Shown here in pieces: positions 32,946-41,901 of a stretch of 41,901 nt of DNA. The stretch is from Deltaproteobacteria bacterium (lineage in GTDB: Bacteria; Desulfobacterota; Syntrophorhabdia; Syntrophorhabdales; JANXAF01), in NCBI GenBank assembly GCA_026417175.1, contig JAOADT010000005.1, positions 1-41,901 on the forward strand, written 5' to 3'. The notes below the pieces were generated by a model. That model ran no database searches. It worked only from the letters and a program-made list of their open reading frames with translations, and had not been told where the DNA came from. Numbering within the stretch: position 1 is the first letter of the stretch; the number at the start of each line of letters is the position of its first letter. Position numbers and translations under genes: made by a program.

Positions 32946-35360
32946 TCAAGATAAGATATCTTTTTCGTCCACATTAAAAACTTTAAGAATCCTCAATGAT
33001 GCGGGTAGGATCTGATGGTTTATGTAATAGTCAGTATCGATGTTTTCTAGTTGAGCGAATTCCAGAGGTTTCGCCCTATCGGATATGGAACCGGTTCCCT
33101 TTTCTATAACAAACCCTATTACACTACCTTCGGTCACAGAGATACCCTTCTCTACCAATTTTTTCGCAGCACCTACGTGGGGGGCAAGTAATTTATACTC
33201 CCATAAAGGCTTTGATAACTGTTCATAAACAACTAGTTCTTTTATATCCACTTTAAGTTCTTTGAGCCTCTTTATCGTGTCCCTTACTAATTGGACTGCG
33301 CTCTCTACATCCTTTTTTTCAAGGACTAATCTTAAGATTTCTCCTTGGGTCTTTTTTGAAAGAAAAGACCAATCTCTCCTTACCTTCTCAAGTCCTCTCA
33401 CTTTCAGGTTTCCATTTTCGTCTATGAGGGCATATTTCTTTTTTGCAACGCCCCCTCCTATTTCCTTTGGTATAAAGAGTCCTCTTAGATAGAAGTTCTC
33501 AAGTTCAATTTTCATAACACCCGGGAGTTCCGAGTTCCACTTATCAAGAAAAGAAAGAAGATCCTCCTTTTTTTTCTCACCCAGTTCAAGAAAGGCCGAG
33601 TCTGTATCCCCATATATAGGCTTGAATCCATAAGATTCAGCTTCTTTCATAATTCTTTTTATCCAGTATCTCCCGAAAGCACTCACTGATTCTGCACATT
33701 CTTTTGAATACCATTTACTCGCTGGAAACGCGTAATATCCATAACTGGCATTAGCAATTGTCTTAAGTGCCAATTGTCTGTTGTTTAAGAGATTAAATTC
33801 CAAATTGTAGTGCATGAGGTTTTTCATCTGGTCTTTCAATTTTTGTCTTTCGATAAGAAGGTTTCTTATTACCTCAGATTCAAACCCTTTTTTTTCCTTG
33901 CAAAACCAATAAGGAAGATCTGGTACTTTGTATCCATCTTCTTTACAACATTTACAGTTCAAAGTTTCGATTGAGACATTGTAAGTTGCTATGATTGATG
34001 GGTAAAGAGACGCAAAATCTATAACTGCCAAGTTCTCGCGTAGTCCGGCCTCTGGTTCCTTTACGTAACCTCCCGTATATGTGTACTTCTGTCTTTCCTG
34101 TATTTCTTCAAACCTGGGTTGGTTCGGTATGATTCTTCCTGTCTCCTTTGCTTTCTTTGTGTAATACCATTCAACAAGCTGGCTATACGTCATTCTTGAG
34201 ATATCAAAAAGGCTTTGGCCCACTATTCTAGTAAGTTCAAATATTTGGGGAGAAAGCGCAAGAAACAGTTTATAAGTTAATTCCGCATCTTTCACCGCAT
34301 AAGCAGCAAGAACTTCCAGATTTTTTCCCTCCTTCCATATCTTTAGCATTTCTGAATATTCCATTTCTATTTTTTCATCTCCCAAAATCTCTGAAGAGAC
34401 CGCATCTAAGCTTAAAACTTCAGTTTGTAGTATCGGTGAGAGAATGTTGTTTATGAAACTAAATATATCTATATGGACTATTCCCTTGATTCTCGCAGTA
34501 CTGACTCTTGCTCTTTTAGAGAGCGATACACCAGACCCATCTATGGATAGATCGTCTAATTTAACCTTTACTTTCTGTGCCCTCTCCCTCAATACCACAA
34601 AATCAAAAAGATCAGAATTGAATCCTACAATAACGTCGGGATCGTATTCATTTACGAGTTCTACAAATCTCTTTATGATCTCCCTTTCGTCTTTGAGAAC
34701 CTCTACAAAATTAGGATAAGTGGCAGTTTTGTACGTGAGAACTTTTTTAAAATTCTCTCCAAAAAGGGATATCATAACTAGCTGTCTTTCACCCCTTTTT
34801 TCTTCGAGAACTTCTGTGTCAAATGCTAGAGCTCTAATGTTACCTACTTTTCCATTTATCTTTTTTATTTCTTTTGCCTCTATTACGATTTCTGCATTAA
34901 AAGGCAGATTTTTTTCATCTCCAGAAACGTAGAACCAGTCAAGGCAAGAAAAATCCTTGTCAACTAGGTAGCTCCTATAAAATCCCATCTGATATTCGTA
35001 TTCTTCGATTATTGAGCCGCTTCCACCTCTTTTCTTTTCAAGATTTTTAATAATGTCTCTTACTTTTTGGGTGTCTTGGGGCAATAAACAGTTAACTCTG
35101 ATCAACTCTCTTTTTTGTCCCAAGACTGTTTTCGTTTCTATATCTAGACTTTTAAATTTAACCTCATGACGGGAAACCAGATCTTCTATTTCTCTTTTTG
35201 CCATTTCTTTATCGGATGGTAGTACATAAAAATAGGGTGAATAGTCCTTATCCAGAACAACAACTCTTTTTCCTTTTGAATCTCTACCGAAAAGTAGGAT
35301 ATACAGTGACTCGTTAATTACATCATAATCTATGTCAGTCAGGAAAAACTCCATTACCAT
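32946..35360 (-). CDS. Family-B DNA polymerase, archaeal/PolII-like
   Basis: The 804-residue polymerase has intact exonuclease and polymerase motifs: Exo I FDTE (D181, E183), Exo II GFNSDLFDF (N248, D250), Exo III Y354-x3-D358, Pol A DFASLYPSI (448-456), Pol B KTIANASYG (533-541) and Pol C YGDTDS (583-588). Proofreading and synthesis should both work. The domain order and the YGDTDS form resemble archaeal PolB and bacterial PolII. In bacteria such enzymes usually act in repair or damage bypass beside PolIII. No Shine-Dalgarno is visible before ATG 35360 or the nearby ATG 35354. It is not in an obvious operon. Confidence 0.93.
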   Translation of the reverse strand: MVMEFFLTDIDYDVINESLYILLFGRDSKGKRVVVLDKDYSPYFYVLPSDKEMAKREIEDLVSRHEVKFKSLDIETKTVLGQKRELIRVNCLLPQDTQKVRDIIKNLEKKRGGSGSIIEEYEYQMGFYRSYLVDKDFSCLDWFYVSGDEKNLPFNAEIVIEAKEIKKINGKVGNIRALAFDTEVLEEKRGERQLVMISLFGENFKKVLTYKTATYPNFVEVLKDEREIIKRFVELVNEYDPDVIVGFNSDLFDFVVLRERAQKVKVKLDDLSIDGSGVSLSKRARVSTARIKGIVHIDIFSFINNILSPILQTEVLSLDAVSSEILGDEKIEMEYSEMLKIWKEGKNLEVLAAYAVKDAELTYKLFLALSPQIFELTRIVGQSLFDISRMTYSQLVEWYYTKKAKETGRIIPNQPRFEEIQERQKYTYTGGYVKEPEAGLRENLAVIDFASLYPSIIATYNVSIETLNCKCCKEDGYKVPDLPYWFCKEKKGFESEVIRNLLIERQKLKDQMKNLMHYNLEFNLLNNRQLALKTIANASYGYYAFPASKWYSKECAESVSAFGRYWIKRIMKEAESYGFKPIYGDTDSAFLELGEKKKEDLLSFLDKWNSELPGVMKIELENFYLRGLFIPKEIGGGVAKKKYALIDENGNLKVRGLEKVRRDWSFLSKKTQGEILRLVLEKKDVESAVQLVRDTIKRLKELKVDIKELVVYEQLSKPLWEYKLLAPHVGAAKKLVEKGISVTEGSVIGFVIEKGTGSISDRAKPLEFAQLENIDTDYYINHQILPASLRILKVFNVDEKDILS

Positions 35361-35428
35361 GGATGAAATATATTAAGGGTGTTTTCAGTCACCAGCAAGT
35401 GAAAAAAGTTAACTCTTATCTTTTCTTA

Positions 35429-36298
35429 TCATTTAAGCTTATAAGTTACAGGTAAAATCACTCTTAATCTGACAGGGGGCTGAGGAAATTTATCTATTCC
35501 TTTAACTACATCAACGACATTTTTTGCCAAAAGGTCGTGCCCAGAGTTGCTTAAAACTTGTATATCCTCTGGTTGTCCTTTTTCGTTTATTATAAACGAG
35601 ATTACCACCTCACCCTCATAACCTCTAAGACGAGCTATGTAAGGGTACCTTAAATTTTTCATAACGATTTCTCTTATGTTGTGAAAATTCCATGCGAGAT
35701 AATGTTCCGCTGAGACGTTCCCTTGGCCACGTCCGAGGCCCACTCTTGGTCCACTTCCTAAACCTGTAGTACCAGAACCGGAACCTACTCCATCCCCGGA
35801 ATTTGATCCACGTAACTCATCTAAGCCTTGCAGAGTTCTGGTTCCAAACACTCCTAATTGTCCCACTGTGGCCGCAGAAATCTCTTTGAATTGCTCCTCC
35901 TCATTTACTGGAAAAGTTGAAATTTCTTTCCTGACTGCGGCCATATTGGAATTGAGGGTTTCCTCTTTTTTTTCAGAATATCTCTTACTATCATTTTTGT
36001 TTTCGTTAGGAATTATTTCTTCTTTTTTTTCTGCGAATTTCATTTTTTTTTGATTTTCTCTGGAGCTCTCTTTTCCGCCTCCACGCCCTATTATCATATT
36101 TCGGTCTCCAACCTTAGTCTGAAACTTATCTTCAGCCAAATAACTTCTCAAATCAACAGTAACAATTTCCAGCGGCGGAGACGGATCTTTTTCAAGAAGA
36201 ATCAGAAAAAAAATAAAAAGAATATGAATACAGGCTGAAAGAATGAAATATCTTCTTGGAACCCCTTCCTTTCTTTGAATTGATGAACTAATCTTCAT
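35429..36298 (-). CDS. TonB-family energy transducer
   Basis: The 289-residue protein has one N-terminal membrane helix (about 17-36), a long charged and serine/glycine-rich linker (GSNSGDGVGSGSGTTGLGSGP, about 165-190), and a C-terminal TonB domain (YPYIARLRGYEGEVVISFIINEKGQPEDIQVLSNSGHDLLAKNVVDVVKGIDKFPQPP). TonB links proton-motive energy from ExbB/ExbD to outer-membrane receptors. Neither exbBD nor a receptor gene is adjacent. The usual proline-rich linker is replaced by the Glu/Lys and Gly/Ser linker. Confidence 0.88.
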   Translation of the reverse strand: MKISSSIQRKEGVPRRYFILSACIHILFIFFLILLEKDPSPPLEIVTVDLRSYLAEDKFQTKVGDRNMIIGRGGGKESSRENQKKMKFAEKKEEIIPNENKNDSKRYSEKKEETLNSNMAAVRKEISTFPVNEEEQFKEISAATVGQLGVFGTRTLQGLDELRGSNSGDGVGSGSGTTGLGSGPRVGLGRGQGNVSAEHYLAWNFHNIREIVMKNLRYPYIARLRGYEGEVVISFIINEKGQPEDIQVLSNSGHDLLAKNVVDVVKGIDKFPQPPVRLRVILPVTYKLK

Positions 36299-37101
36299 CG
36301 TTTAAAAACCACCCTGCACGTACGATTGATGCCTTTACAGTTCTAAAAAGGTTATTCACCATTTATGTGTTTCTCCACAATTTTTTTCTTTAATGCAAGC
36401 GAATACCTTCATTTATCTGGTCCATTTTTTCGGCAACTAAAAAAACTCTTTTTCACTGACGTGGATCTAAATCAAATACTATTGTAAAAAATTTCTCGTT
36501 CCAATTTCAATCAAGAGTTTCGGGTGTTTGTTTGTAGTGTTTGTGATGCTTAACTAAACCTTTATCTGATAGTTTTTAAACAGCCAATATCCCAAAATTT
36601 TTGAGTAAATTTAACGATGCATAGGAGGTTAATTGGGAGTCAGACTAAATTAAAAAATCGATTTTAAAGAAACGTATTGTCTATTCCACCAAATGTTGAT
36701 CAGTTTTCCTTCCTCCACTCTCCTTATTGGATGAAGTTTGGTAAGGGTTGAATTTAGATTCTATGTACTAAATTCTTTTATACCATTTCTATGTTTGTTG
36801 ATCATTCAATAGCTTTAGTTTTGCAAGTTCAATTTTTACTAAGATAATGAAAAAAGTGTTTTATGAAAGGAAAGGATATTCAGTTTATACCTTATTCCTT
36901 AATTTTTGTTTTTTTACCTAGAGTTTCTCTTTGAGTAATATACATAGAACAATTACCTTTGAATTTTAGAGTCTGCTAGACTGAGTAAGTTACTTCCCAT
37001 AAACCATGATGCCAGTTTATTATTTCCTAGCGTAGCTCAGTCCAAGTAGATATACTGAGAAAGATAAAATGGGTTAGTTTTATTTTAATAATCCAGAAGC
37101 T
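36299..37101. other. Gene-poor AT-rich interval after tonB
   Basis: About 800 bases without a supported gene. A minus-strand frame 36650-36760 (37 codons, reading TKLHPIRRVEEGKLINIWWN then RQYVSLKSIF) looks coding-like but is short and unidentified. At 37031-37042 the text GCGTAGCTCAGT resembles a tRNA D arm, but no tRNA can be built there. It probably holds the tonB promoter and gene remnants. Confidence 0.4.
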
Positions 37102-37607
37102 TCATACATTTTTTCGGTACAGCTTTCTCGCCGTAATTGCTTTTATTAAATCATCTGTCAATTTAGAAAACGATTTTCCAAGAGGGATCTCGAAATTATA
37201 GGTTTTATGTGTCTCACTTACATGTGTTTCTTGAATCTGTTAATGTGATGTAATCGGTTATTCTTCTTGTGGAGACCATTTTAGTGAAGTTTATCACAAT
37301 CACCCAACTGGTAAAAATAACATTGAAATGCCCTTATAATTTTTTTCATTTTTCTAAGTATGTTTCTGGGTGTGTTGATAAAGGTGATGCTTAAACTCCC
37401 AGCTGTATATCCAATGATTTTTGGCTCTGTTTTAGCTGCGTCTGGTTCAGAGTAATCACTGTGGTAATAACAACCCCACCCACAGACAAACGTTTATAGC
37501 TTCCGTGGTGTACTCAATGCATTTTTCCTTAGGCTACCAGACAATTTTAAATTAAAGCCTTGCCCGACTGCCATTGTCTTCAATTCTTTTTCTGCTACAT
37601 TCCACCT
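37102..37607 (-). pseudogene. Probable decayed gene downstream of dctM, several frameshifts
   Basis: On the minus strand a 109-codon frame (37607 to the stop at 37281-37283) reads WNVAEKELKTMAVGQGFNLK, a TAA near the middle, then CYYHSDYSEPDAAKTEPK, IIGYTAGSLSITFINTPRN. A second frame continues VINFTKMVSTRRITDYITLT DSRNT. A third ends ETHKTYNFEIPLGKSFSKLT and DDLIKAITARKLYRKNV before TGA at 37102. The fragments read in order like one protein broken by a stop and at least two frameshifts. No family is recognised. It lies directly after the TRAP permease, so it may have been a catabolic or accessory gene of that operon. Confidence 0.4.
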
Positions 37608-37726
37608 TTAATAGCGAAAGGAACAATTAAAAAAAAATAACTTGCTAGTAAAGTTCACAATGGTTTTCATGGTAAACAAACGTGATTTTGAAATCGAGAT
37701 TATTAATTAGAAAAGTTTATACTCTT

Positions 37727-39037
37727 TTAACTTCTGAACATCAAACCAGGGAGAAAAAGTGTGATCTGGGGAAAAAGGGTAATCAGCAGAACTACAGAAA
37801 AGATTGCGATGAGAAATGGAATGGCACCCTTAAATATCTCCATTGCAGGAATGTCACCTAGAATTCCTGCTAATGTGTATACATTCAATCCCACGGGTGG
37901 AGTTATCAAACCTGCCTCCATCATAAGAACAGCAACTACACCGAACCAGATAGGATCGAAACCTAGGCTAATCACAACAGGAAAAATTACCGGTAAAGTA
38001 AGAACCATCATCGAAACTGCATCAAGAAAGCAACCGAGGACTAGGTAGATAAATATAATCATAGCTAAAACTGAATATCGGGGTATGGGCAAAGAAACTA
38101 TCCAGCCGGAAACTTTGGCAGGAATTGTAGAAAGGGCGAGGAAGTAACTAAAAACAGTTGCACCTGCAACCAAAAAAAGAACAAAGCTAGAAATTCTTGC
38201 CATCTCCAGAAGAGAGTAAAACAAACTTTTTAATGTAAGTCGTCTTTTCATTACGGACAATATGAAAAGGGCAGAAACCCCCACTGCTCCTGCCTCAGTG
38301 GGATTAATGAATCCAAAATAAATTCCCCCTATAACTATTAGGAAGACAAAAATGGTATCTAATACACCTTTGATTGCTCTGAGTTTTTCTGGAAACGGGG
38401 CCTCAGACTTAAGCATAGGTGCCAAAGACGGATTGACCTTTACCTGAACTAGAATTGCTATGATGTAAGCTACCGACAGTAAAACACCAGGGAAAATCCC
38501 AGAAATCAATAGCTTGCCAATAGACTGCTGAGTAAGCATACCATAGACCACAAAAGCTAGACTTGGAGGGATGAGAAAACTCAAAGTCCCCCCAGCTACA
38601 ACAATTCCTCCAGCAAGTCTTGGATGATAGTTAAACCGCTTCATTTCAGGCACTGCAATATTTCCCACCGCCGCTGTAGCTGCTACTGACGAACCGCACA
38701 CGGCTGCAAACCCTGCGCATGCGGCAATTGTTGCGATTCCGAGCCCGCCAGGGAGTCCACGAAACCATTTATCAAATGTTTTATAAAGTTCTTCTGTGAT
38801 TCCTGCCTGATTAGCTAAGCCTCCCATAAGGACAAAAAGAGGAATAACAGTATATGAGTAATTTGAAGCAATCTCATAAACGGTTCTTGCTAACACTCCT
38901 AAAGCAGCATCAGTTGACGAAAGAACTGAAATTCCCAAGAATCCGACAAACATCATCAAAAAAGCAATGGGCATACCTAATGAAAGAAGCAAAACGACTA
39001 GCACACATCCTGCCAAACCAATAGAGACTGGATCCAT
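37727..39037 (-). CDS. dctM: TRAP transporter large permease DctM
   Basis: This 436-residue hydrophobic protein has about 12 helices and the DctM motifs FLIPPSLAFVVYGMLTQQSIGKLLISGIFPG, GGIYFGFINPTEAGAVGV, LGCFLDAVSMMVLTLPVIFPV and EAGLITPPVGLNVYTLAG. DctM is the transport subunit of sodium-driven TRAP importers for organic acids. It follows dctQ by 6 bases in the order dctP-dctQ-dctM. The probable decayed gene follows at its 3' end. Confidence 0.96.
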   Translation of the reverse strand: MDPVSIGLAGCVLVVLLLSLGMPIAFLMMFVGFLGISVLSSTDAALGVLARTVYEIASNYSYTVIPLFVLMGGLANQAGITEELYKTFDKWFRGLPGGLGIATIAACAGFAAVCGSSVAATAAVGNIAVPEMKRFNYHPRLAGGIVVAGGTLSFLIPPSLAFVVYGMLTQQSIGKLLISGIFPGVLLSVAYIIAILVQVKVNPSLAPMLKSEAPFPEKLRAIKGVLDTIFVFLIVIGGIYFGFINPTEAGAVGVSALFILSVMKRRLTLKSLFYSLLEMARISSFVLFLVAGATVFSYFLALSTIPAKVSGWIVSLPIPRYSVLAMIIFIYLVLGCFLDAVSMMVLTLPVIFPVVISLGFDPIWFGVVAVLMMEAGLITPPVGLNVYTLAGILGDIPAMEIFKGAIPFLIAIFSVVLLITLFPQITLFLPGLMFRS

Positions 39038-39043
39038 AACTCC

Positions 39044-39532
39044 TTAGGCTTCTTCCTTTTTTTTGGCGAGGTCTAAAAGAGTTCCGATGAATTCTAGTAA
39101 AAGTAACATACCGCTCACGAATACTAGTAGTCTAAAAGGCTTTTGAGGTATTCTAAGCATATCTGAGACGGTTCTTTCCTTTATAGCGTGGATTAAGCCC
39201 TCATATGTTAGAACAGACACGATAAACGCGCAAAAAACTGTAGTTACTACGTCAATGACTCTCTTTGTTTTCCGTGAAAGTCGTCTCACGATTAGATCAA
39301 CCCATACATGTCCCTTAACCTGCTGGGTGTATCCAGCGGCAAGTAGCACAATCATGGAAAGTATATATTCAGAAATCTCAACCGCTCCAGGAAAAGGTTT
39401 AGTAAAAAACGATCTCCCTAGTACGTCCAGGGTAGTGATTATGACCAAAGGTACCACCGAAAACATCCCTACTACACAACAAATAAACGTAACTTTTCTA
39501 ATACCACTCTTTAAGTGATTCACCGTAATCAT
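39044..39532 (-). CDS. dctQ: TRAP transporter small permease DctQ
   Basis: The 162-residue protein has four predicted helices and DctQ signatures (VIITTLDVLGRSFFTKPFPGAVEISEYILSMIVLLAAGYTQQVKGHVWVDLIVRRLS). It assists DctM. Its ATG overlaps the dctP stop (ATGA, 39529-39532), giving tight coupling. Confidence 0.94.
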   Translation of the reverse strand: MITVNHLKSGIRKVTFICCVVGMFSVVPLVIITTLDVLGRSFFTKPFPGAVEISEYILSMIVLLAAGYTQQVKGHVWVDLIVRRLSRKTKRVIDVVTTVFCAFIVSVLTYEGLIHAIKERTVSDMLRIPQKPFRLLVFVSGMLLLLEFIGTLLDLAKKKEEA

Positions 39533-40617
39533 AATTTTCTAAATTCAGGTGGACACGCAACTAGATTTATTCCTCTTTTTTCGCATTCTTCGTTCATTAT
39601 AGCGACTGCCTTTCTAGCAGGTAGCCCTTTAGATTCCAAATCTTTGACCCAATTCCTTGTTACATCTTGGAACTTTTTATACCAACTGGAAGCCTCAGAC
39701 TTTGACAGTTCAATAAATTTCACACCATGATTGGCAATATTTCTCATCATTTCCTTATATGCCTCTCTTGTAAGTCCACCAGTTGTTCTATACGGATTAG
39801 TGCATACCTGTTCAATCAGCTTTCTATGCTCTTCTGACAGTCTCTCCCACGACCTAATGTTCATTACTATTCCTTCTGAAACACAACCAAAGGTCATCAC
39901 TGTAGCATATTTGACGACTTCATACAGTTTGAACCCTTCAATCAAGGGAGGACACGTGACAAGGCCATCAACCGTTCCGGTCTCTATAGCCATGTAAACT
40001 TCACCTATTGGCATGAATACAGCCTCAGCACCTAATGCCTTTATGTAATGAGTTTGATGACCACCGGGAGATCTAAGTTTCAATCCTTTGAGGTCAGACA
40101 TTTTTGATATTGGCTTTTTTGTCCATATAAAGGACTGAATACATCCGTTAAGCGCTATTACTTTGACGTCCTTAAACTCAGCTTTTAGAATTCTGTCATA
40201 CACAGCATTTCCAATATCTGTTGCTATATCTTTTCCATCCAACCAAACAGCAAGGGATAAAACGTCCGTTAACGGAAACCTACCAGGAGTCCAAGTCGCT
40301 GTGAAGTACCCCATGTCTGATAAGCCCTGTGCTACTATATCATAATGTTCTGGTCCCTTTCCCAGCGCACCGCCTGCGTACATAATATATGAAATCTTTC
40401 CATCACTTCTTTTTTTAAGTTCCTCAAGCATAGGGATCCACACTGTCTTTACTTCTCTTCCAACCGGTGTGTGCCATGTGCTGAATCTAATGTTGGTAGT
40501 TTGAGCGTGTAAAACTTTCATTCCTCCATCAAACATATTGGCACCTAAAGCTAAAGTGCCAGCCGCCAACGCTTTCAAAAAATCTCTTCGAGTCAATTGT
40601 GTACACATATAACACAT
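39529..40617 (-). CDS. dctP: TRAP transporter substrate-binding protein DctP, Tat-exported
   Basis: The 362-residue periplasmic receptor begins with a twin-arginine signal (LTRRDFLKALAAGTLALGA, Arg-Arg at 10-11), which is unusual for DctP and implies folded export. The mature part has the DctP fold with FSTWHTPVGREVKTVWIPMLEELKKRSDGKI, MSDLKGLKLRSPGGHQTHYIKALGAEAVFMPIGEVYMAIETGTVDG and WERLSEEHRKLIEQV. The substrate cannot be assigned; family members bind organic acids or other carboxylates. The start is 40617 or an internal ATG at 40608. A G-rich stretch (GGGGGTGGGGG on the minus strand, 40621-40631) lies just before it. First gene of the TRAP operon. Confidence 0.93.
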   Translation of the reverse strand: MCYMCTQLTRRDFLKALAAGTLALGANMFDGGMKVLHAQTTNIRFSTWHTPVGREVKTVWIPMLEELKKRSDGKISYIMYAGGALGKGPEHYDIVAQGLSDMGYFTATWTPGRFPLTDVLSLAVWLDGKDIATDIGNAVYDRILKAEFKDVKVIALNGCIQSFIWTKKPISKMSDLKGLKLRSPGGHQTHYIKALGAEAVFMPIGEVYMAIETGTVDGLVTCPPLIEGFKLYEVVKYATVMTFGCVSEGIVMNIRSWERLSEEHRKLIEQVCTNPYRTTGGLTREAYKEMMRNIANHGVKFIELSKSEASSWYKKFQDVTRNWVKDLESKGLPARKAVAIMNEECEKRGINLVACPPEFRKL

Positions 40618-40749
40618 CTACCCCCACCCCCTTCTCGATGTAATTAAAAAGATAGCTTATTTCGGATGGCTCCTCCAAATTCAAATCTTATTTTTAAATC
40701 ATGGCATTTGCTAATAGTCAAAATTCAGCATTAGTTAAACAAGGTTAAA

Positions 40750-40767
40750 TGCACTAAATTTAGCACA
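40750..40767. promoter_or_regulatory. Possible operator upstream of the TRAP operon
   Basis: TGCACTAAATTTAGCACA contains the perfect 10-base palindrome CTAAATTTAG flanked by TG and CA. It lies 133-150 bases before dctP and just after the end of the metallophosphoesterase gene. A dimeric regulator could bind here, but it may also be chance in AT-rich DNA. Confidence 0.25.
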
Positions 40768-40797
40768 AAAATATTTTTTGTTCCACTTGCCATATGA

Positions 40798-41901
40798 TTA
40801 ATAGTCCTTTTTAACGATTTCAATAACAGTTATTTCAGGAGGGCTGAGCACTCTGACTGGAGGACCCCAGGTACCCGTTCCCTTGGATACATAAAGATGG
40901 GAATTTGTGCCCAAAAATTTATACCCATCAATATATTCAAAAAAGAGACTAGTTATAAATCTAAACGGAAATATTTGTCCGCCGTGAGTATGTCCTGAAA
41001 GTTGAAGATCAAAAAGACCTATCGATTCTTTTAGGACAATCGGTCGATGTTTCAATAGTATTGTAAAACCTTTAGTTCTTCCTGATCTTAACAAAAAAAG
41101 CTCAGTAGATTCGGAAGAATGGCTATCGTCAATGCCAACAAAGCTTAAACAATCTTCTATTACATAAATCTCATTCTCTAGAACCTTAAATCCCGATTTT
41201 TCCAAAAAGGTTTTCGCTCTTTTTATTCCGGCATAGTACTCATGATTTCCAGTCACAGCGAACTTTCCAAAAGGAGCAGATATGGACTTAAAATGTTCAG
41301 AAAACATTTCTATTCTATCCAACTGTCCATCAACAAAGTCTCCTGTAGAAACAAGGATATCTGGATTAAGGGATTTTATCTTACCTACGTATGCCTCAAT
41401 CTTTTTTTTGTTTGTCAAAAGACCGATGTGCAAGTCAGATATTTGCACGATTCTCAACTTTTTTAAGTCCCCACACAGTTTCGGCGTTTGAATAACAATT
41501 TTTTCGATTCTTAGGTTTCTGGCCTCAAAAATGCCGTAAAAAACTAAAACTAACGAGATAAAAAGTGGAATGATAAATTGAGTCTTCTGTGACACATAGT
41601 TCTTCTTTGAAATAAGTACAAGTAAAAACCTTCCAGCGTCGTACAGTACAGAGCTACAAAAAAATAGGAAGATGAAAGCCATCCAAGTGTATCCAAGATA
41701 GGCCAGAATTGTGGCCTGTTTATCATAAGAACCTTTCTCTAAGACACGCACAAGGATTGGTGAGGTAATCATTAGGCAAAGAAAGAGCCACAATAAAATC
41801 GGAAAAAAATGTCCCTGTCTCAATACGTATCTAGCTTTTAAAAAAAAGTGGACGTGCAAAAATGTATATAGACCGAAAAAAACCAAAAAGAACAATTTCA
41901 T
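40798..41901 (-). CDS. Membrane-anchored calcineurin-like metallophosphoesterase
   Basis: The 367-residue protein has four or five hydrophobic N-terminal helices (about residues 1-125), then a cytoplasm- or surface-facing phosphoesterase domain with QISDLHIG, STGDFVDG, TGNHEYY, LLKHRP and SGHTHGGQIFPF, giving the expected Asp/His/Asn metal ligands. Related proteins hydrolyse phosphodiesters such as UDP-sugar lipids or nucleotides; the substrate here is unknown. The start ATG sits exactly at the window edge (41899-41901). It fits a normal start (MKLFFLVFFGLY), but an upstream extension cannot be excluded. Confidence 0.9.
   Translation of the reverse strand: MKLFFLVFFGLYTFLHVHFFLKARYVLRQGHFFPILLWLFLCLMITSPILVRVLEKGSYDKQATILAYLGYTWMAFIFLFFCSSVLYDAGRFLLVLISKKNYVSQKTQFIIPLFISLVLVFYGIFEARNLRIEKIVIQTPKLCGDLKKLRIVQISDLHIGLLTNKKKIEAYVGKIKSLNPDILVSTGDFVDGQLDRIEMFSEHFKSISAPFGKFAVTGNHEYYAGIKRAKTFLEKSGFKVLENEIYVIEDCLSFVGIDDSHSSESTELFLLRSGRTKGFTILLKHRPIVLKESIGLFDLQLSGHTHGGQIFPFRFITSLFFEYIDGYKFLGTNSHLYVSKGTGTWGPPVRVLSPPEITVIEIVKKDY

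Noticed and set aside
37031-37042. tRNA-like GCGTAGCTCAGT
   Set aside because: No acceptor stem, anticodon arm or TTC arm can be built around it; a chance match to the D-arm consensus.

Overview
The window is chromosomal DNA from an AT-rich, anaerobic, Gram-negative bacterium, most likely from the Desulfobacterota/deltaproteobacterial neighbourhood. I place it there from gene content, not from a marker-gene search. The anaerobe signals are a hybrid-cluster protein (Hcp), a HesB/IscA-like selenoprotein, a DUF362 two-[4Fe-4S] protein, a sodium-pump decarboxylase module, an acyl-CoA dehydrogenase and a TRAP importer with a Tat-secreted binding protein. A TonB-like protein and a lipoprotein indicate an outer membrane. 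Two genes look archaeal in type: an NrpR nitrogen regulator and a family-B DNA polymerase.

Layout. 1-219: the end of a CRISPR array without cas genes. 434-3243: a TM2-domain membrane protein, then a Crp/Fnr regulator divergent from hcp, with an operator placed at -41.5 of the hcp promoter. 3444-8792: a NusG-like factor and hflX (+), meeting rlmN and recD2 (-). hflX has no ATG/GTG/TTG start and appears to start at ATA. 9100-9402: a small HesB/IscA-like gene with an in-frame TGA read as selenocysteine. 9454-15632: carA-carB-mnmG on the minus strand. 15750-18689: an FMN glutamate synthase-like gene divergent from nrpR, with two TGGCAA/TTGCCA palindromes between them. 18748-20956: an EF-Tu-domain-II-like protein, a PhoU-like protein and a CCA-adding-type nucleotidyltransferase. 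20953-24297: acyl-CoA dehydrogenase, DUF362 protein, truA and a small coiled-coil lipoprotein. 24383-28643: gyrA, gpsA and a DUF6125-like protein. 29546-32150: a sodium-pump module (gamma, beta, then a NhaD-like permease). 32251-36298: SagB-like nitroreductase, family-B polymerase and TonB. 37102-40617: a probable decayed gene and a dctP-dctQ-dctM TRAP operon. 40798-41901: a membrane-anchored metallophosphoesterase.

The genes are mostly core housekeeping functions (translation and tRNA modification, pyrimidine/arginine precursor supply, replication and repair, lipid precursor synthesis) with anaerobic accessory modules between them. Long gene-poor stretches (28644-29545 and 36299-37726) carry only short coding-like fragments. 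No tRNA, rRNA or insertion sequence was recognised. I found no clear multi-gene undescribed system. The best leads are the recoded selenoprotein, the ATA-started hflX, the nrpR/glutamate synthase control region and the hcp operator.
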